A stretch of DNA of 64,000 nt from Puniceicoccaceae bacterium Marseille-Q1082 (lineage in GTDB: Bacteria; Verrucomicrobiota; Verrucomicrobiia; Opitutales; Intestinicryptomonadaceae). The stretch covers positions 704,206-768,205 of the forward strand of contig CAJGBI010000002.1 in assembly GCA_904424815.1 (NCBI GenBank), read 5' to 3'. A program made the translations under genes and the position numbers. The notes below the pieces were generated by a model. It was not told where the DNA came from and did no database searches. It saw only the letters and a program-made list of their open reading frames with translations. Shown here in pieces: positions 17,038 to 27,112 of this stretch. Numbering within the stretch: the first letter of the stretch is position 1; each line of letters begins with the position of its first letter.

Positions 17038-17099
17038 TTTGAAAGAGTCCGCCGGCGTGAGCGTACATTAGCGCGCGGCCAGTGGCGGGCTCTTTCAAA
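17038..17099. repeat. 16-bp inverted repeat with 30-base loop
   Basis: Arms 17038-17053 and 17084-17099 are complementary at 15 of 16 positions. It lies 40 bases beyond the sigma-factor stop codon (minus strand). It may be a terminator without U tract, or a mobile-element end. Confidence 0.5.
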
Positions 17100-17139
17100 A
17101 CGGAGCGTCAACGGCAGTTTCTACGCGCCAATTGCCAAA

Positions 17140-17886
17140 TCAGTTTTTGAATTGGGTCATGCTCGGCCTAAGAGAATTCAGAGCCTGCGCGTGTATTTGG
17201 CATATGCGCGCCTCCGTCAGCCCGAACTCTTTCGCAATCTCCCCGAGTTTTTTGTCTTTGAAGTAATAGTTTTCTATCACTCTTCTCTGCTTCTCGGGCA
17301 GCTGCGCGATATTCTTGCGCACGTTTTCGGCGAATTCCTTCTTTTCTACCGTCTCCACCGCGGTTTCCGCGTTTTCGTCGGCGATGGATTCCGAGAACGA
17401 CGGCGTGTTTCCGTCATCGCTTTCGGGCGAGTCGTTTAGCGATATGAAAGAGCACGACTGCGTGCGCCTCATTATCTTTTCAAACTGTTTTTCGGAAACG
17501 CCCATTTTTTCTCGCAATTCGGAGTCTTTGGGCGCGCGGCCGAGCTGCTGTTCGAGCTCCTCGCGGAGTTTTTCCATCTGCTTTGCGTCGCTTCTGGCGG
17601 AGCGCGACATGTAGTCGAGGCTTCTGAGCTCGTCTATTATCGCCCCCCTGACTCTGGTAGAGATGTAGCCGCCGAAGCTTTCCTCCCTTGCGGGGTCGAG
17701 CTTTCTGACGGCGTCGGCGAGCCCCCCGACTCCGGCGGAATGGAGCTCGTCGAGATCGGCGTAAGAGGGGAGTTTCGTCTTCATCGAATTGACTATTTTC
17801 CTTATGACAGGATAATATTTGACGAAAAGAGCCCTCTGACGAGCCGTCAGCACTTTTTCTTTTTGGTTTTCTTTTAGTCCTATCAT
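17140..17886 (-). CDS. FliA/WhiG-type alternative sigma factor
   Basis: 248-residue sigma-70-family group 3 factor with regions 2 (about 20-95, including DLDELHSAGVGGLADAV and FGGYISTRVRGAIIDELRS), 3 (about 100-140) and 4 (about 190-245, LPEKQRRVIENYYF then GLTEARICQIHAQAL). Those motifs are characteristic of FliA/WhiG rather than of housekeeping or RpoH factors. No flagellar, chemotaxis or anti-sigma gene is in the window, so the regulon is unknown. A promoter at 17956-17984 gives a leader of about 60 bases containing a small GC hairpin between a GGAGGG stretch and the ATG. Confidence 0.9.
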   Translation of the reverse strand: MIGLKENQKEKVLTARQRALFVKYYPVIRKIVNSMKTKLPSYADLDELHSAGVGGLADAVRKLDPAREESFGGYISTRVRGAIIDELRSLDYMSRSARSDAKQMEKLREELEQQLGRAPKDSELREKMGVSEKQFEKIMRRTQSCSFISLNDSPESDDGNTPSFSESIADENAETAVETVEKKEFAENVRKNIAQLPEKQRRVIENYYFKDKKLGEIAKEFGLTEARICQIHAQALNSLRPSMTQFKN

Positions 17887-18264
17887 TTTCGTTTCGGGCG
17901 GATTCCGCCCCCTCCGTGTCGTGTCTGTTTATTTAGACAGTTTTTTTCGCTATTTATTCTATATTTTTTTTACCGATTTGCCAATTTGTGTCCCCAATAC
18001 TGTGAACAGATTTCATGCCAGATTTTGCTGGAATGGAGCATAATTTTGCATCTATTTTATGTACAATATGTTTAAATGAAAAAAATCCGGCGGGCGCATG
18101 GCCGCCGGGCGCGGCAAAAGTGTGACGGCGTGTGACATTGCGCCACAATTTGCGCGCTTTCGGCACGGATTTTCCGCCCGATGGGCGGCCGGCGGCAAAG
18201 TACGTGCTTGCAAGGGCGCCCCGCGCGGGATAGGAAATTGAGCCGAACGAAAAATTTTGCCGAT
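17887..18264. other. 378-bp divergent intergenic region
   Basis: Separates the sigma-factor gene (minus) from the muramidase gene (plus). It holds the sigma promoter and, within its leader (17887-17949), a hairpin GGGCGG-AAT-CCGCCC. The middle is AT-rich with no open frame I would support, and the right part is GC-rich. No clear promoter for the muramidase gene was seen. Confidence 0.6.
17956..17984 (-). promoter_or_regulatory. Promoter of the sigma-factor gene
   Basis: Minus-strand -35 TTGGCA (17984-17979), exact 17-base spacer and -10 TAGAAT (17961-17956), about 70 bases from the start codon. Confidence 0.6.
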
Positions 18265-19554
18265 ATGTCCGATTTTTACCTTATCAAAAAGCGGTTTGCC
18301 GCCTTTGTTCGCATTTTTGCGGCGTTCTTCGCCGCGCTTTGGGGATTCCATGCGCCGGCGGCGCAGGCTCCGAAAGTGATGCTCGGAATAGACGTGCTCG
18401 AGTCGCGCAATTTTGCGCCGATAGCGGGCAAGCGCGTGGGGTTGCTCACCCACCCCGCGGGCGTCAACCGGTTTGGGACGAGCACCATAGACGTCCTGCG
18501 GCGCGCAAAAAACGTAAAGCTCGTCGCGCTGTTCGGACCGGAGCACGGAATTTACGGCGACGAGAAGGCGGACGTGCCTGTTCTCGACAAAATAGACCGC
18601 CGCACGGGGCTGCCGGTGTACTCGCTCTACGGCAAGTACCGCAAGCCGACGCCCGAGATGCTCAAAAAAATCGACGCCCTCGTCATAGATTTGCAGGACG
18701 TCGGGGCGAGGTCGTACACCTACGCAAGCTGTATGCTCCGCGCGATGGAGGCGTGCTTTGAAAACGGGAAAACCGTCGTCGTCCTCGACAGGCCCAATCC
18801 GCTCGGCGGCCTGAAAGTCGACGGCCCGGGGCTCGACCCCCAGTTTAAGAGCTATGTCGGAATGTTCAGCGTGCCTTATGTCCACGGCATGACCATGGGG
18901 GAGCTCGCGAGGTTCGCCAAATGGACGGACGGGGCCATGGAAATTTCCCGAGGGGATAGGCTCGGCGGCAAGCTCGTGGTGGTTCCGATGAAGGGGTGGA
19001 GGCGCTCCATGCTCTGGACTGACACGGGGCTCAAATGGAAGCCGACCAGCCCGGCGGTTCCGACCGTCGCCGCCGCGATGGGGTATCCAATGACGGGGCT
19101 CGGCTGCCAGATAGGGGGATTTCAGCACGGCTACGGCACGCAGTATCCGTTCAGGTTTCTGACTTTCAAGGGCAAGACTCCCGAACAGGTTGAAACCGCC
19201 CTGCGCCGCTGCCAGATAGGGGGGCTCTCGTACCGCCGCGCGGCCGCCAAAAACGCCCGCGGAGAGAAAGTCGAGGGCGTGTACGTCATAATAACCGACT
19301 GGAATTCCCTGAACGTCACGGAGCTCAATTTCCACATGATGCGCCTTGCGTGCCAGTGGGGCGGGCGGGAGATTTTCGCAAACGCGACGGACTCGCAGCA
19401 GTCGCTATTTAACAAGCACACGGGGTCCGCCGAATGGTGGGGCGAAATATCCCGCAAGGGCGCCGCCGCCGACGTCGGAAAGTTTGTCGAAAAGTGGAAG
19501 CGGCAGGCCGCCGCTTTCCGCGAGAGCTCAAAAAAATTCCATTTGTACAAATAG
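18265..19554 (+). CDS. DUF1343 protein, NamZ-like exo-beta-N-acetylmuramidase
   Basis: 429 residues with an N-terminal hydrophobic export signal (about 10-35, ending HAPAAQA) and a DUF1343 body. Family motifs are [49 protein letters not shown] and LDRPNPLGG. Characterised members (NamZ type) remove N-acetylmuramic acid from the ends of peptidoglycan fragments, so a periplasmic wall-recycling role is likely. ATG 18265 is used; the longer in-frame start at 18181 adds a non-hydrophobic basic stretch in front of the signal. The length is normal for the family. Confidence 0.88.
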   Translation: MSDFYLIKKRFAAFVRIFAAFFAALWGFHAPAAQAPKVMLGIDVLESRNFAPIAGKRVGLLTHPAGVNRFGTSTIDVLRRAKNVKLVALFGPEHGIYGDEKADVPVLDKIDRRTGLPVYSLYGKYRKPTPEMLKKIDALVIDLQDVGARSYTYASCMLRAMEACFENGKTVVVLDRPNPLGGLKVDGPGLDPQFKSYVGMFSVPYVHGMTMGELARFAKWTDGAMEISRGDRLGGKLVVVPMKGWRRSMLWTDTGLKWKPTSPAVPTVAAAMGYPMTGLGCQIGGFQHGYGTQYPFRFLTFKGKTPEQVETALRRCQIGGLSYRRAAAKNARGEKVEGVYVIITDWNSLNVTELNFHMMRLACQWGGREIFANATDSQQSLFNKHTGSAEWWGEISRKGAAADVGKFVEKWKRQAAAFRESSKKFHLYK

Positions 19555-19614
19555 GCGCGCCCGCCGCGCGGCAGCGCGCGCTTTGGGCGCCGGAAAAACG
19601 GAAAGGAAAATGCA

Positions 19615-20142
19615 ATGGACAAAAAAAGCGCAATATTCACCCGCCGCTCCATAAGGGCGTACGACAGTTCAAGGCGCGCGACGAAAGAGCAGATAACCGA
19701 CCTGCTCGACGCCGCGATGCACGCGCCGTCCGCGATGAACAAACAGCCGTGGGAATTCATCGCCGTCACAGACCCCGACAGGATTGCGGGGATAATGAAA
19801 ATCCATCCGTATTGCGAATCCCTCGCCGACGCGGGAACCGCGATAATCGTCTGCGGCGATCTCGACGCGCAGCTGAAATCGCCCGACGGCGGATATTACC
19901 AGTTCGACTGCTCCGCCGCCGCCCAAAATATACTGCTGCGCGCAAAGGAGATCGGCCTCGACACATGCTGGTGCGGAATCGCCCCCGAAAAGGAGAGAAT
20001 ATCCGCTTTTGCGAAATTCTTCGGACTGCCGAAAAACATCGAGCCCATGGCGCTCATAATAGTGGGCTACGGCGCGGAAACTCCCGAATCCGACACCGGC
20101 AGGTTCCGCAGGGAAAAAATCCATTTCCAAACCTGGGCGTAA
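19615..20142 (+). CDS. Nitroreductase-family FMN oxidoreductase
   Basis: 175-residue flavoprotein of the nitroreductase superfamily. It opens with FTRRSIRAYDSSR, where the Arg pair contacts FMN phosphate, then has MHAPSAMNKQPWEF, and in the C-terminal part GLDTCWCGIAPEKERISAF and PMALIIVGY. It is a short, probably dimeric NAD(P)H-dependent reductase; the physiological substrate is unknown. A Shine-Dalgarno-like GGAAAGGAA precedes ATG 19615. It lies 60 bases after the muramidase gene on the same strand. Confidence 0.9.
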   Translation: MDKKSAIFTRRSIRAYDSSRRATKEQITDLLDAAMHAPSAMNKQPWEFIAVTDPDRIAGIMKIHPYCESLADAGTAIIVCGDLDAQLKSPDGGYYQFDCSAAAQNILLRAKEIGLDTCWCGIAPEKERISAFAKFFGLPKNIEPMALIIVGYGAETPESDTGRFRREKIHFQTWA

Positions 20143-20171
20143 GTCGGGCGGGAAGCTCCGCCAGCGCCGCG

Positions 20172-20212
20172 CATGGAAGGGGGAAACCCTTGTTGGCGAT
20201 TGCCTTCGCAAC
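20172..20212 (+). repeat. Dispersed intergenic repeat, copy 2
   Basis: Degenerate relative of 16264-16310: ATGGAAGGGGG, AAA, CCC, then a TTG-rich tail ending in TTGCCTTCGCAA. Confidence 0.5.
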
Positions 20213-20456
20213 CGCGCCGGTTTTCTTTGCGGTTCTCCCGATAAAAGCGGAGTTCCGGAGCGGTTTGCCGATATTTCAGGATTCCGGACGGGGCGAATGC
20301 GGGCGTTGGCGGCAACCCCGTGCGGTGCGGGTTTCCGTAGGCTCCTCAATGCGGGATTTGCCTTCGCGGCGCGCGCGTTTCCTTGCCGGAATCCGGCAGG
20401 CGCCGGATTTCCCGCGCGGGAAAGTTTGGGCGGATTGCGCCGTATTGATGCGGCGC

Positions 20457-20490
20457 AAAAAAAAACAAGCCTTTCAAATGGCTTGTTTTT
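20457..20490 (-). terminator. Rho-independent terminator of glgP, bidirectional
   Basis: Perfect 11-bp stem (20461-20471 with 20480-20490), 8-base loop, and nine T on the minus strand. Confidence 0.85.
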
Positions 20491-20564
20491 GCAGCGGCTT
20501 GCGCGGGTTTCCGGGCCGGCTTTTGCGGGGAGGCTTCCCGCGCATTGGGCGGCGCGCCCGCCGC

Positions 20565-23051
20565 CTAAAAGTCTCTTTTCAGATGCCAGATGTCTTCGGC
20601 GTATTCGCGTATGGTTCTGTCGGACGAGAAGAAGCCCATCCTCGCTGTGTTGTTTATGGCGATCTTCGCCCAGCGCTTTTTGTCGCGGAACGCCTCGTCG
20701 ACCTTCTTCTGGACGTCGCAGTACGACTGGTAGTCGGCGCAGACCATGAAGGGGTCGCCCCAATCGAGAATCGACTTGCGAAGCGGCATGAAGGCGTTCG
20801 GGTTGTCGGGCATGAAATAGTCGGAGACGAGCCAGTCGAGAACGTCCTTCAAGTCTTTGTTCTGGGAGTAGACCGCCCACGGGTTGTAGCCGCGCGCGCG
20901 CCTGTCCTGGACTTCCTCGACATTCATTCCGAATATGAACATGTTTTCCTCCCCGACGGCGTCGAGAATCTCGATGTTGGCTCCGTCGAGAGTTCCGATC
21001 GTGGCGGCGCCGTTGAGGGCGAGCTTCATGTTGCCGGTTCCCGACGCCTCCTTGCCTGCGGTCGAAATCTGCTCCGAGAGGTCGGCGGCGGGGATTATGC
21101 TCATCGCAAGCGACACGCTGTAATTGGGAATGAAGGCTACTTTCAGCTTGCCCTTTATGCGCGGGTCGGAGTTGATTTTCTCGCCGACCTTGTTGATCGC
21201 AAAAATTATGTTCTTTGCGATGTCGTAGCCCGGCGCCGCCTTGGCTCCGAATATGAACACGCGCGGGGCGATGTCCATGTCGGGGTTGTGGAGCAGCTTT
21301 TTGTAGAGCGTGAGTATGTGCAGCAGGTTTAGGTGCTGGCGCTTGTATTCGTGCAGGCGCTTGATCTGCACGTCGAACATCGCCTCCGGCGAGACCTCTA
21401 TGCCGCACTTTTCCCTTATTATCGCCGCCATGCGCTTTTTGTTTTCGAGCTTCACGCGCATGAACTCGCGCTGGAAATCCCCGTCTTCGGCGTAGTTTTC
21501 GAGGGCGCGGATCGCGTCGAGGTCTTTCGGCCAGCAGACCCCCGGAACTTTCGCGTCTATTAGCGCGGAGAGCCCGGGATTGCAGGCCTTGAGCCAGCGG
21601 CGCGGCGTGACGCCGTTTGTCTTGTTGTTGAATTTTTCGGGGGAGAAGTCGTGGAAATCGCGCAGGACGCTGTCTTTGAGCAGCTCCGTGTGGAGGGCGG
21701 CGACGCCGTTTACGCTGAAACTCCCGACCACGGCCAAATACGCCATGCGCACCATCTTTGGCGAGCTCTCCTCTATTATCGAGAGCGCCTCCTGCTTGCC
21801 GAGGTCGCTGGGGTATTTTTCCGCCACGCGCCGCAGCCAGCGCGCGTTGATTTCGTATATGATTTGCAGGTGGCGGGGCAAGAGCTTTTCGAAGAACGAC
21901 ACCGACCACTTTTCGAGCGCCTCCGGCAGGAGGGTGTGGTTGGTGTAGGCGAAGATCTTTTCGCACATGGCCCACGCCTCGTCCCACGGCAGCCCGTGGA
22001 CGTCCATCATAAGCCTCATGAGCTCCGGAATCGCTATCGCCGGATGCGTGTCGTTGAGCTGGATTACCGTCTTGTCCACAAATTCCGACCAGTCGGAATG
22101 GTTTTCAAAGTAGCGGCGGATTATGTCTTGCAGAGAGCACGACACGAAGAAGTATTGTTGCAGGAGCCGCAGAATCTTTCCGTTTTCGGTCTTGTCGTTG
22201 GGGTACAAAACCTTTGAAATTGTTTCGCTCATGGCCTTTTCGTGGACCGCCTGCGCGTAGCCGCCCTCGTTGAAGGCGCCGAGGTCGAACTCGTTGGACG
22301 CGCGCGATTCCCAGAGGCGCAGGAAGTTCACCGTCTTTGCCCCGAATCCGACCACGGGGATATCCCACGGCACGCCGACTATCTCCTTGGCGCCCTCCCA
22401 CGACGGGAGCCAGTCTCCCTTGTCGTTCATGCGGTTTTCGACCCGCCCGCCCATCGGGACTTTCACGGTGTACTCGGGGCGGACGATTTCCCACGGGCAG
22501 CCGAACCTCAGCCAGTTGTCGGGCGACTCCACCTGCCTGCCGTTTTCAAAGGATTGCGTGAAGAGCCCGAACTCGTAGCGTATGCCGTAGCCGATGGCGG
22601 GGTAGTCGAGCGTGGCGAGGGAGTCCTGAAAGCAGGCGGCGAGCCTGCCGAGGCCGCCGTTGCCAAGCCCCATGTCCACTTCGGCGTCGAATATGACATT
22701 GGGGTCTAGCCCGAGTTCGCGGAGCGCCTTGCAGGTTGGCTCCATCAGGTTGGTGTTGACGAGAAGGTCCGCCGTGAGCCTGCCCACGAGGTATTCGAGG
22801 GAGAAGTAGTGCACCCTGCGCACGTCGTTTTCATGCTGGCGGTACATCGTGTCGATGAACCGGTTCATGATGTGGTTTTTTACGGCCAGCGCCGTGGCTA
22901 TCCACCACGAATGGGTCGTGGCGGTTTTTCTCGCGCAGCCGAGCGAACGCTCCAAGTGCCAGAGAATGGCCTCCTTCATTCCCTCGCCGTTTTCGTGCAC
23001 GTAGAACGGGCAGTTGTTCGAGTCGGTGTAGCAATCTTTCGTAGCTTTCAT
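20565..23051 (-). CDS. glgP: Glycogen/starch/alpha-glucan phosphorylase
   Basis: GT35 phosphorylase releasing glucose-1-phosphate from alpha-1,4-glucan ends, 828 residues as expected. It contains [21 protein letters not shown] (the phosphate and substrate region), [11 protein letters not shown] and the PLP-lysine signature [17 protein letters not shown] 23051 starts [10 protein letters not shown]; the longer open frame to 23315 is a Pro/Arg-rich shadow overlapping lptF. It is divergent from lptF across 166 bases and ends at a strong terminator. No other glycogen genes are nearby. Confidence 0.96.
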   Translation of the reverse strand: MKATKDCYTDSNNCPFYVHENGEGMKEAILWHLERSLGCARKTATTHSWWIATALAVKNHIMNRFIDTMYRQHENDVRRVHYFSLEYLVGRLTADLLVNTNLMEPTCKALRELGLDPNVIFDAEVDMGLGNGGLGRLAACFQDSLATLDYPAIGYGIRYEFGLFTQSFENGRQVESPDNWLRFGCPWEIVRPEYTVKVPMGGRVENRMNDKGDWLPSWEGAKEIVGVPWDIPVVGFGAKTVNFLRLWESRASNEFDLGAFNEGGYAQAVHEKAMSETISKVLYPNDKTENGKILRLLQQYFFVSCSLQDIIRRYFENHSDWSEFVDKTVIQLNDTHPAIAIPELMRLMMDVHGLPWDEAWAMCEKIFAYTNHTLLPEALEKWSVSFFEKLLPRHLQIIYEINARWLRRVAEKYPSDLGKQEALSIIEESSPKMVRMAYLAVVGSFSVNGVAALHTELLKDSVLRDFHDFSPEKFNNKTNGVTPRRWLKACNPGLSALIDAKVPGVCWPKDLDAIRALENYAEDGDFQREFMRVKLENKKRMAAIIREKCGIEVSPEAMFDVQIKRLHEYKRQHLNLLHILTLYKKLLHNPDMDIAPRVFIFGAKAAPGYDIAKNIIFAINKVGEKINSDPRIKGKLKVAFIPNYSVSLAMSIIPAADLSEQISTAGKEASGTGNMKLALNGAATIGTLDGANIEILDAVGEENMFIFGMNVEEVQDRRARGYNPWAVYSQNKDLKDVLDWLVSDYFMPDNPNAFMPLRKSILDWGDPFMVCADYQSYCDVQKKVDEAFRDKKRWAKIAINNTARMGFFSSDRTIREYAEDIWHLKRDF

Positions 23052-23217
23052 TTTACAGCGTGCGTTTAAAAAATTTTCGGGCCATTTTACGGGGCCCGCG
23101 GCGCATGACAAGCAATATCTCGCGCGCTTGCGGCGGGTCCGGAAGGGCGGCGCGGCGCGCGGGGGCTCGGTTTTGGATTGCAATTGGGCCCGCCGCGTGC
23201 GGTAATGGAAAGAAGCA

Positions 23218-24363
23218 ATGGGTACGCTGAACAAATACATACTCAGGCAGGTAGCGGGCGCCGCCTTCATGACGGTGGGGCTCTTCGTGTTCGTGCTCGT
23301 GCTCGGCAACGTCATGAAAGAGGTCGTGGGCGACCTCGCCGCCGGAAGGCTCAGCGTCGGGTTTTTTCTCTATATAGTGGCGCTGCTCATTCCCGGGGTG
23401 ATACCCTACGCGCTTCCAATGGGAATGCTCACGGGCATACTGCTCGTGTTCGGGAGGATGTCGTCGCAGAGCGAGGTAGTGGCGATAAAGGCGTGCGGCA
23501 GGTCGATATACAGCATGGCGGCCCCCGTGTTTTTCATCGCGATCATAGCGTCCCTGTTTTCAGTCGGCATAAACTTCAACTACGCGCCGATAGCCGACAG
23601 AACCTACAAGAGCGCGCTCAGAAACCTGATCCGCAACAATCCGCTGCAATTCATACAGCCCGGCTCTTTCATAAGGGACTTCCCCGGGTACGTCATCTAC
23701 GCGAACGGCGAGGACGGAAAGGAGCTCACGGGCTTCCGCATTTGGGAGCTCGACAAGCAGGGGCGCTCGCGGGTCTCCATCCAGGCCGACCGCGGGGTTT
23801 TGGACTACGACGACTCCGCCGACGAGATAGTGCTGACGCTGAAAAACGGCAGCGCGGAAAAGGCGCGCGACGACGACCCCGAAAACCTGCGCACCCCGCT
23901 GCCGACCGCGCGCTTCGACGAGCTCGTGATAAAGCTGCCGCTAAACGACATCATAGGCGGAATGGACAGGAACAACACGCGGCTGAAGCTCATGACGTTT
24001 TCGGAGCTCATGAAGGCGCGCGACACATGGCATCCGCGGCCCCTTGAAAAAACGACTCCGGAGCTCGCTTACCGCGACGGAATAGAGGTTCGCATACAGA
24101 TACAGAAGAATTTCGCGATGGCGTTTTCGATATTCTCGATGGTGGTGCTCGCGGTGCCGCTCGGGATAAAGGCGTCGCGCTCGGAGACTTTCGCGAACGT
24201 GGCGATAGCGCTGGCGCTCGCGATGTCTTACTACATGATGATAGTGGTGATTTCGTGGCTTGAAAAATACCCGCATATGCGCCCGGATTTGCTGATATGG
24301 CTGCCGAACATAATATTCCAGGCGGCGGGCTGCGTCCTGATATGGCGCTCGTCCAAAAACTGA
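23218..24363 (+). CDS. LptF/LptG-family permease (YjgP/YjgQ)
   Basis: 381-residue inner-membrane subunit of the Lpt lipopolysaccharide transporter, which passes LPS extracted by LptB to LptC. It has six predicted helices: an N-terminal cluster (about 10-120), a periplasmic beta-jellyroll region (about 125-290) and a C-terminal cluster (about 295-375). The N-terminus LNKYILRQ and [11 protein letters not shown] match the family, and [14 protein letters not shown] in the periplasmic domain favours LptF. GGAAAG lies just before ATG 23218. It implies an LPS-bearing outer membrane. Confidence 0.88.
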   Translation: MGTLNKYILRQVAGAAFMTVGLFVFVLVLGNVMKEVVGDLAAGRLSVGFFLYIVALLIPGVIPYALPMGMLTGILLVFGRMSSQSEVVAIKACGRSIYSMAAPVFFIAIIASLFSVGINFNYAPIADRTYKSALRNLIRNNPLQFIQPGSFIRDFPGYVIYANGEDGKELTGFRIWELDKQGRSRVSIQADRGVLDYDDSADEIVLTLKNGSAEKARDDDPENLRTPLPTARFDELVIKLPLNDIIGGMDRNNTRLKLMTFSELMKARDTWHPRPLEKTTPELAYRDGIEVRIQIQKNFAMAFSIFSMVVLAVPLGIKASRSETFANVAIALALAMSYYMMIVVISWLEKYPHMRPDLLIWLPNIIFQAAGCVLIWRSSKN

Positions 24364-24439
24364 CGTTTTTTTTCGCCCGCGCCGTGCATCGGGGGCTTTT
24401 GCGGCGGCAAAAAATCCCGTTTGCGGAGCCACAAAAAAC

Positions 24440-24467
24440 TTGAAAGGGGGAAATTTTCCCTTAGATT
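24440..24467 (+). promoter_or_regulatory. metK promoter overlapping a palindrome
   Basis: -35 TTGAAA (24440-24445), 16-base spacer and -10 TAGATT (24462-24467). The ATG at 24477 follows after 9 bases. A 6-bp inverted repeat, GGGAAA-T-TTTCCC (24448-24460), fills the spacer and could be an operator. Confidence 0.5.
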
Positions 24468-24476
24468 TTAAACTTT

Positions 24477-25652
24477 ATGATAAATAACTACGTCTTTTCA
24501 TCGGAGTCGGTGGGCGAAGGCCATCCCGACAAAGTCGCCGATTACATTTCAGACAGCATTCTCGACGCCTGCCTCGAGCAGGACAAATTCAGCCGCGTCG
24601 CCTGCGAGACTCTCGTAAAGAGCAACTGCGTCGTAATCGCGGGCGAAATCACGACGAAGGCCGTCCTCGACTACGAGAAAATCGTGCGCAACGCCGTGCG
24701 CGAGATAGGCTACGTCAATTCGGACGACGTTTTCCACGCCGACCACATATTTCTGACCAACCTCCTGACCAGACAGTCCCCCGACATCGCGCAGGGGGTG
24801 GACGCCCGCAAGGCAAAGGGCAAGAAGACCGCCGAGCAGGGCGCCGGCGACCAGGGCATAATGTTCGGCTACGCCACGAACGAAACGCCCGAGATGATGC
24901 CCGCGCCCATAATGTTCGCGCACAGGATTCTCACGGAGCTCGCCAGGCAGCGCAAGAGCGGCAGGGGCCCAAAGTGGCTGCGCCCCGACTGCAAGAGCCA
25001 GGTTGCCGTCGCATACGAGGACGGCAAGCCCGCGTATATTGAAAACGTCGTGGTGTCCACCCAGCACGCGGCGGGGGTATCGCACGCGGAGATTGAAAAG
25101 TACATAGTCGAAAAGGTCGTAAAAAAGGTTCTCCCCAAGAAGCTCATAACCAAAAAGACCCAGTTTCTCGTGAACCCGACGGGCAATTTTGTAGTGGGCG
25201 GCCCGCAGGGGGATTCGGGGCTCACGGGCAGGAAAATCATTGTGGACTCCTACGGCGGCGCGGGGCGCCACGGCGGAGGGGCGTTCTCCGGCAAAGACCC
25301 CAGCAAGGTGGACCGCTCGGCTGCGTACATGTGCCGGTGGGTGGCAAAGAACGTCGTAGCGGCGGGGCTTGCCGACAGGTGCGAAATCCAGGTCGCCTAC
25401 GCAATCGGCTATCCGCAGCCCCTAAGCATCGCAATCGAAACTTTCGGAACGTCGAAGATTCCCGAGGAAAAAATCGAAAAGGCGATAAGGAAAGTTTTCA
25501 GCTTCAAGCCGGCCGACATCATCGCGCAGCTCGACCTTTTGCGCCCCATCTACAAAAAGACGACCAACTACGGGCACTTCACCAAGTCCGACCTTCCGTG
25601 GGAGAAGACCGACAAGGCCGGCGAGCTCAAAAAGGCGGCGGAATCCAAGTGA
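24477..25652 (+). CDS. metK: S-adenosylmethionine synthetase
   Basis: Makes SAM from methionine and ATP. The 391 residues have the family motifs: N-terminal [21 protein letters not shown] or part of it, [12 protein letters not shown], the P-loop-like [17 protein letters not shown] and [19 protein letters not shown]. Length and order are normal. It is followed by ahcY after 6 bases, a methyl-cycle operon. I found no recognisable SAM or SAH riboswitch in the 113-base gap before it; the gap holds a promoter with a palindrome. Confidence 0.97.
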   Translation: MINNYVFSSESVGEGHPDKVADYISDSILDACLEQDKFSRVACETLVKSNCVVIAGEITTKAVLDYEKIVRNAVREIGYVNSDDVFHADHIFLTNLLTRQSPDIAQGVDARKAKGKKTAEQGAGDQGIMFGYATNETPEMMPAPIMFAHRILTELARQRKSGRGPKWLRPDCKSQVAVAYEDGKPAYIENVVVSTQHAAGVSHAEIEKYIVEKVVKKVLPKKLITKKTQFLVNPTGNFVVGGPQGDSGLTGRKIIVDSYGGAGRHGGGAFSGKDPSKVDRSAAYMCRWVAKNVVAAGLADRCEIQVAYAIGYPQPLSIAIETFGTSKIPEEKIEKAIRKVFSFKPADIIAQLDLLRPIYKKTTNYGHFTKSDLPWEKTDKAGELKKAAESK

Positions 25653-25658
25653 GGCAAA

Positions 25659-27077
25659 ATGGCTAAGAAAGACAAAAACGATTTCAAAGTTGCCGACATC
25701 TCCCTCGCCCCGTGGGGCAGGAAGGAGCTCGACATCGCCGAAAAGGAAATGCCCGGGCTGATGGCAATCCGCGAGGAATACGCGCCTAAAAAGCCCCTCA
25801 AAGGCGTCCGCGTGAGCGGCTCGCTGCACATGACCATTCAGACGGCCGTGCTCATCGAGACCCTCAAAGCCCTCGGCGCCGACGTGCGCTGGGCGAGCTG
25901 CAACATATTTTCCACGCAGGACCACGCGGCGGCTGCAATCGCCAAGGCGGGGGTTCCCGTGTTCGCGTGGAAAGGGGAGTCGCTCGAAGAGTATTGGGAT
26001 TGCACCTACCGCGCCCTCACGTGGCCGGACGGCAGCGGCCCGCAGCTCATAGTGGACGACGGCGGCGACGCCACTTTGCTAATCCACAAGGGCTACGAGC
26101 TCGAAAACGGCGACAGGTGGGTCGACGCCCCCTCCGGCTCGGAGGAGGAGAAAGTCATAAAAAAGCTCCTCAAAAAAGTTTACGCCGCCGATAAGAACCA
26201 CTGGCACAAGGTAGTGGCCGAAGTCAGGGGAGTTTCCGAGGAGACCACCACTGGCGTCCACAGGCTCTACCAGATGGTCGAGGACGGCAGGCTGCTGTTT
26301 CCGGCCATCAACGTCAACGACTCCGTCACGAAGAGCAAATTCGACAACATATACGGCTGCCGCGAATCCCTCGTGGACGGCATAAAGCGCGCGACAGACG
26401 TCATGGTTGCGGGCAAGGTCGCCCTCGTGTGCGGCTACGGGGATGTCGGCAAGGGCTGTGTGCAGGCTCTCAAAGGCCTCGGGGCTACGATACTCGTCTC
26501 CGAAATCGACCCCATATGCGCGCTTCAAGCCGCGATGGAGGGCTACCGCGTCGTCACCGTGGAAGACGCCTTGCCGCTCGCCGACATATACGTGACGACG
26601 ACGGGCAACTGCGACGTCATCACCATAGACCACATGAAGCGCATGAAGGACCAGGCGATTCTCTGCAACATAGGGCATTTCGACAGCGAAATCCAGGTTG
26701 CGAAGCTCCAGGCTTTCCCGAAGATAAAGCGCACAAACATCAAGCCGCAGGTGGACAAGTACACTTTCCCGAAGGGCAACTCGATTTTCCTGCTCGCCGA
26801 AGGCAGGCTCGTGAACCTCGGCTGCGCCACGGGGCATCCGTCGTTTGTGATGAGCAACTCCTTCTCAAACCAGACGCTTGCGCAAATAGACCTCTGGAAG
26901 AACAGGGGCAAGTACGAAAACAAGGTTTACATCCTCCCCAAGAAGCTCGACGAGGAAGTCGCAAGGCTCCACCTCAAAAAGCTCGGCGCCAAGCTCACTA
27001 AGCTCACTAAGAAGCAGGCGGACTACATCGGCGTGAAGGTGGAGGGCCCGTACAAGCCCGAATTCTACCGCTACTGA
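25659..27077 (+). CDS. ahcY: Adenosylhomocysteinase
   Basis: NAD-dependent hydrolysis of S-adenosylhomocysteine to adenosine and homocysteine, relieving product inhibition of methyltransferases. The 472 residues include the substrate region ([14 protein letters not shown]), the Rossmann motif [10 protein letters not shown], the NIGHFDSEI segment and the C-terminal KPEFYRY. GAGG precedes the ATG. It is directly coupled to metK, so SAM formation and SAH removal are co-expressed. No metE, metH or mtn gene lies nearby. Confidence 0.97.
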   Translation: MAKKDKNDFKVADISLAPWGRKELDIAEKEMPGLMAIREEYAPKKPLKGVRVSGSLHMTIQTAVLIETLKALGADVRWASCNIFSTQDHAAAAIAKAGVPVFAWKGESLEEYWDCTYRALTWPDGSGPQLIVDDGGDATLLIHKGYELENGDRWVDAPSGSEEEKVIKKLLKKVYAADKNHWHKVVAEVRGVSEETTTGVHRLYQMVEDGRLLFPAINVNDSVTKSKFDNIYGCRESLVDGIKRATDVMVAGKVALVCGYGDVGKGCVQALKGLGATILVSEIDPICALQAAMEGYRVVTVEDALPLADIYVTTTGNCDVITIDHMKRMKDQAILCNIGHFDSEIQVAKLQAFPKIKRTNIKPQVDKYTFPKGNSIFLLAEGRLVNLGCATGHPSFVMSNSFSNQTLAQIDLWKNRGKYENKVYILPKKLDEEVARLHLKKLGAKLTKLTKKQADYIGVKVEGPYKPEFYRY

Positions 27078-27112
27078 TTTTTCATTTCCCCCAAAAATCC
27101 TCCGTAAAAAAC

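Larger units (their letters stand above)
16195..17139. other. 945-bp noncoding region with repeats and stem-loops
   Basis: No convincing gene on either strand; an 89-codon open frame at 16705-16974 has an implausible composition. The region holds a dispersed repeat copy (16264-16310), a 15-bp stem-loop (16648-16698), an ATTGGC/GCCAAT hairpin (16773-16787), a second repeat shared with 56988-57050, and a long inverted repeat (17038-17099). It looks like an accumulation of small repeats or decayed mobile DNA. Confidence 0.6.
20143..20564. other. 422-bp convergent intergenic region
   Basis: Lies between the nitroreductase (plus) and glgP (minus) 3' ends. It contains copy 2 of the dispersed repeat (20172-20212) and the glgP terminator (20457-20490). 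I see no gene in the remainder. Confidence 0.65.

Noticed and set aside
19669-21987. Very long minus-strand open frame (772 codons) through the nitroreductase and glgP region
   Set aside because: Arg/Pro/Ala/His-rich shadow frame of a high-GC genome; it overlaps genes with clear family motifs in other frames.
24364-24476. SAM or SAH riboswitch before metK-ahcY
   Set aside because: No recognisable SAM-I, SAM-II or SAH aptamer pattern by eye; the gap is mostly a promoter with a palindrome. A covariance-model search would decide.
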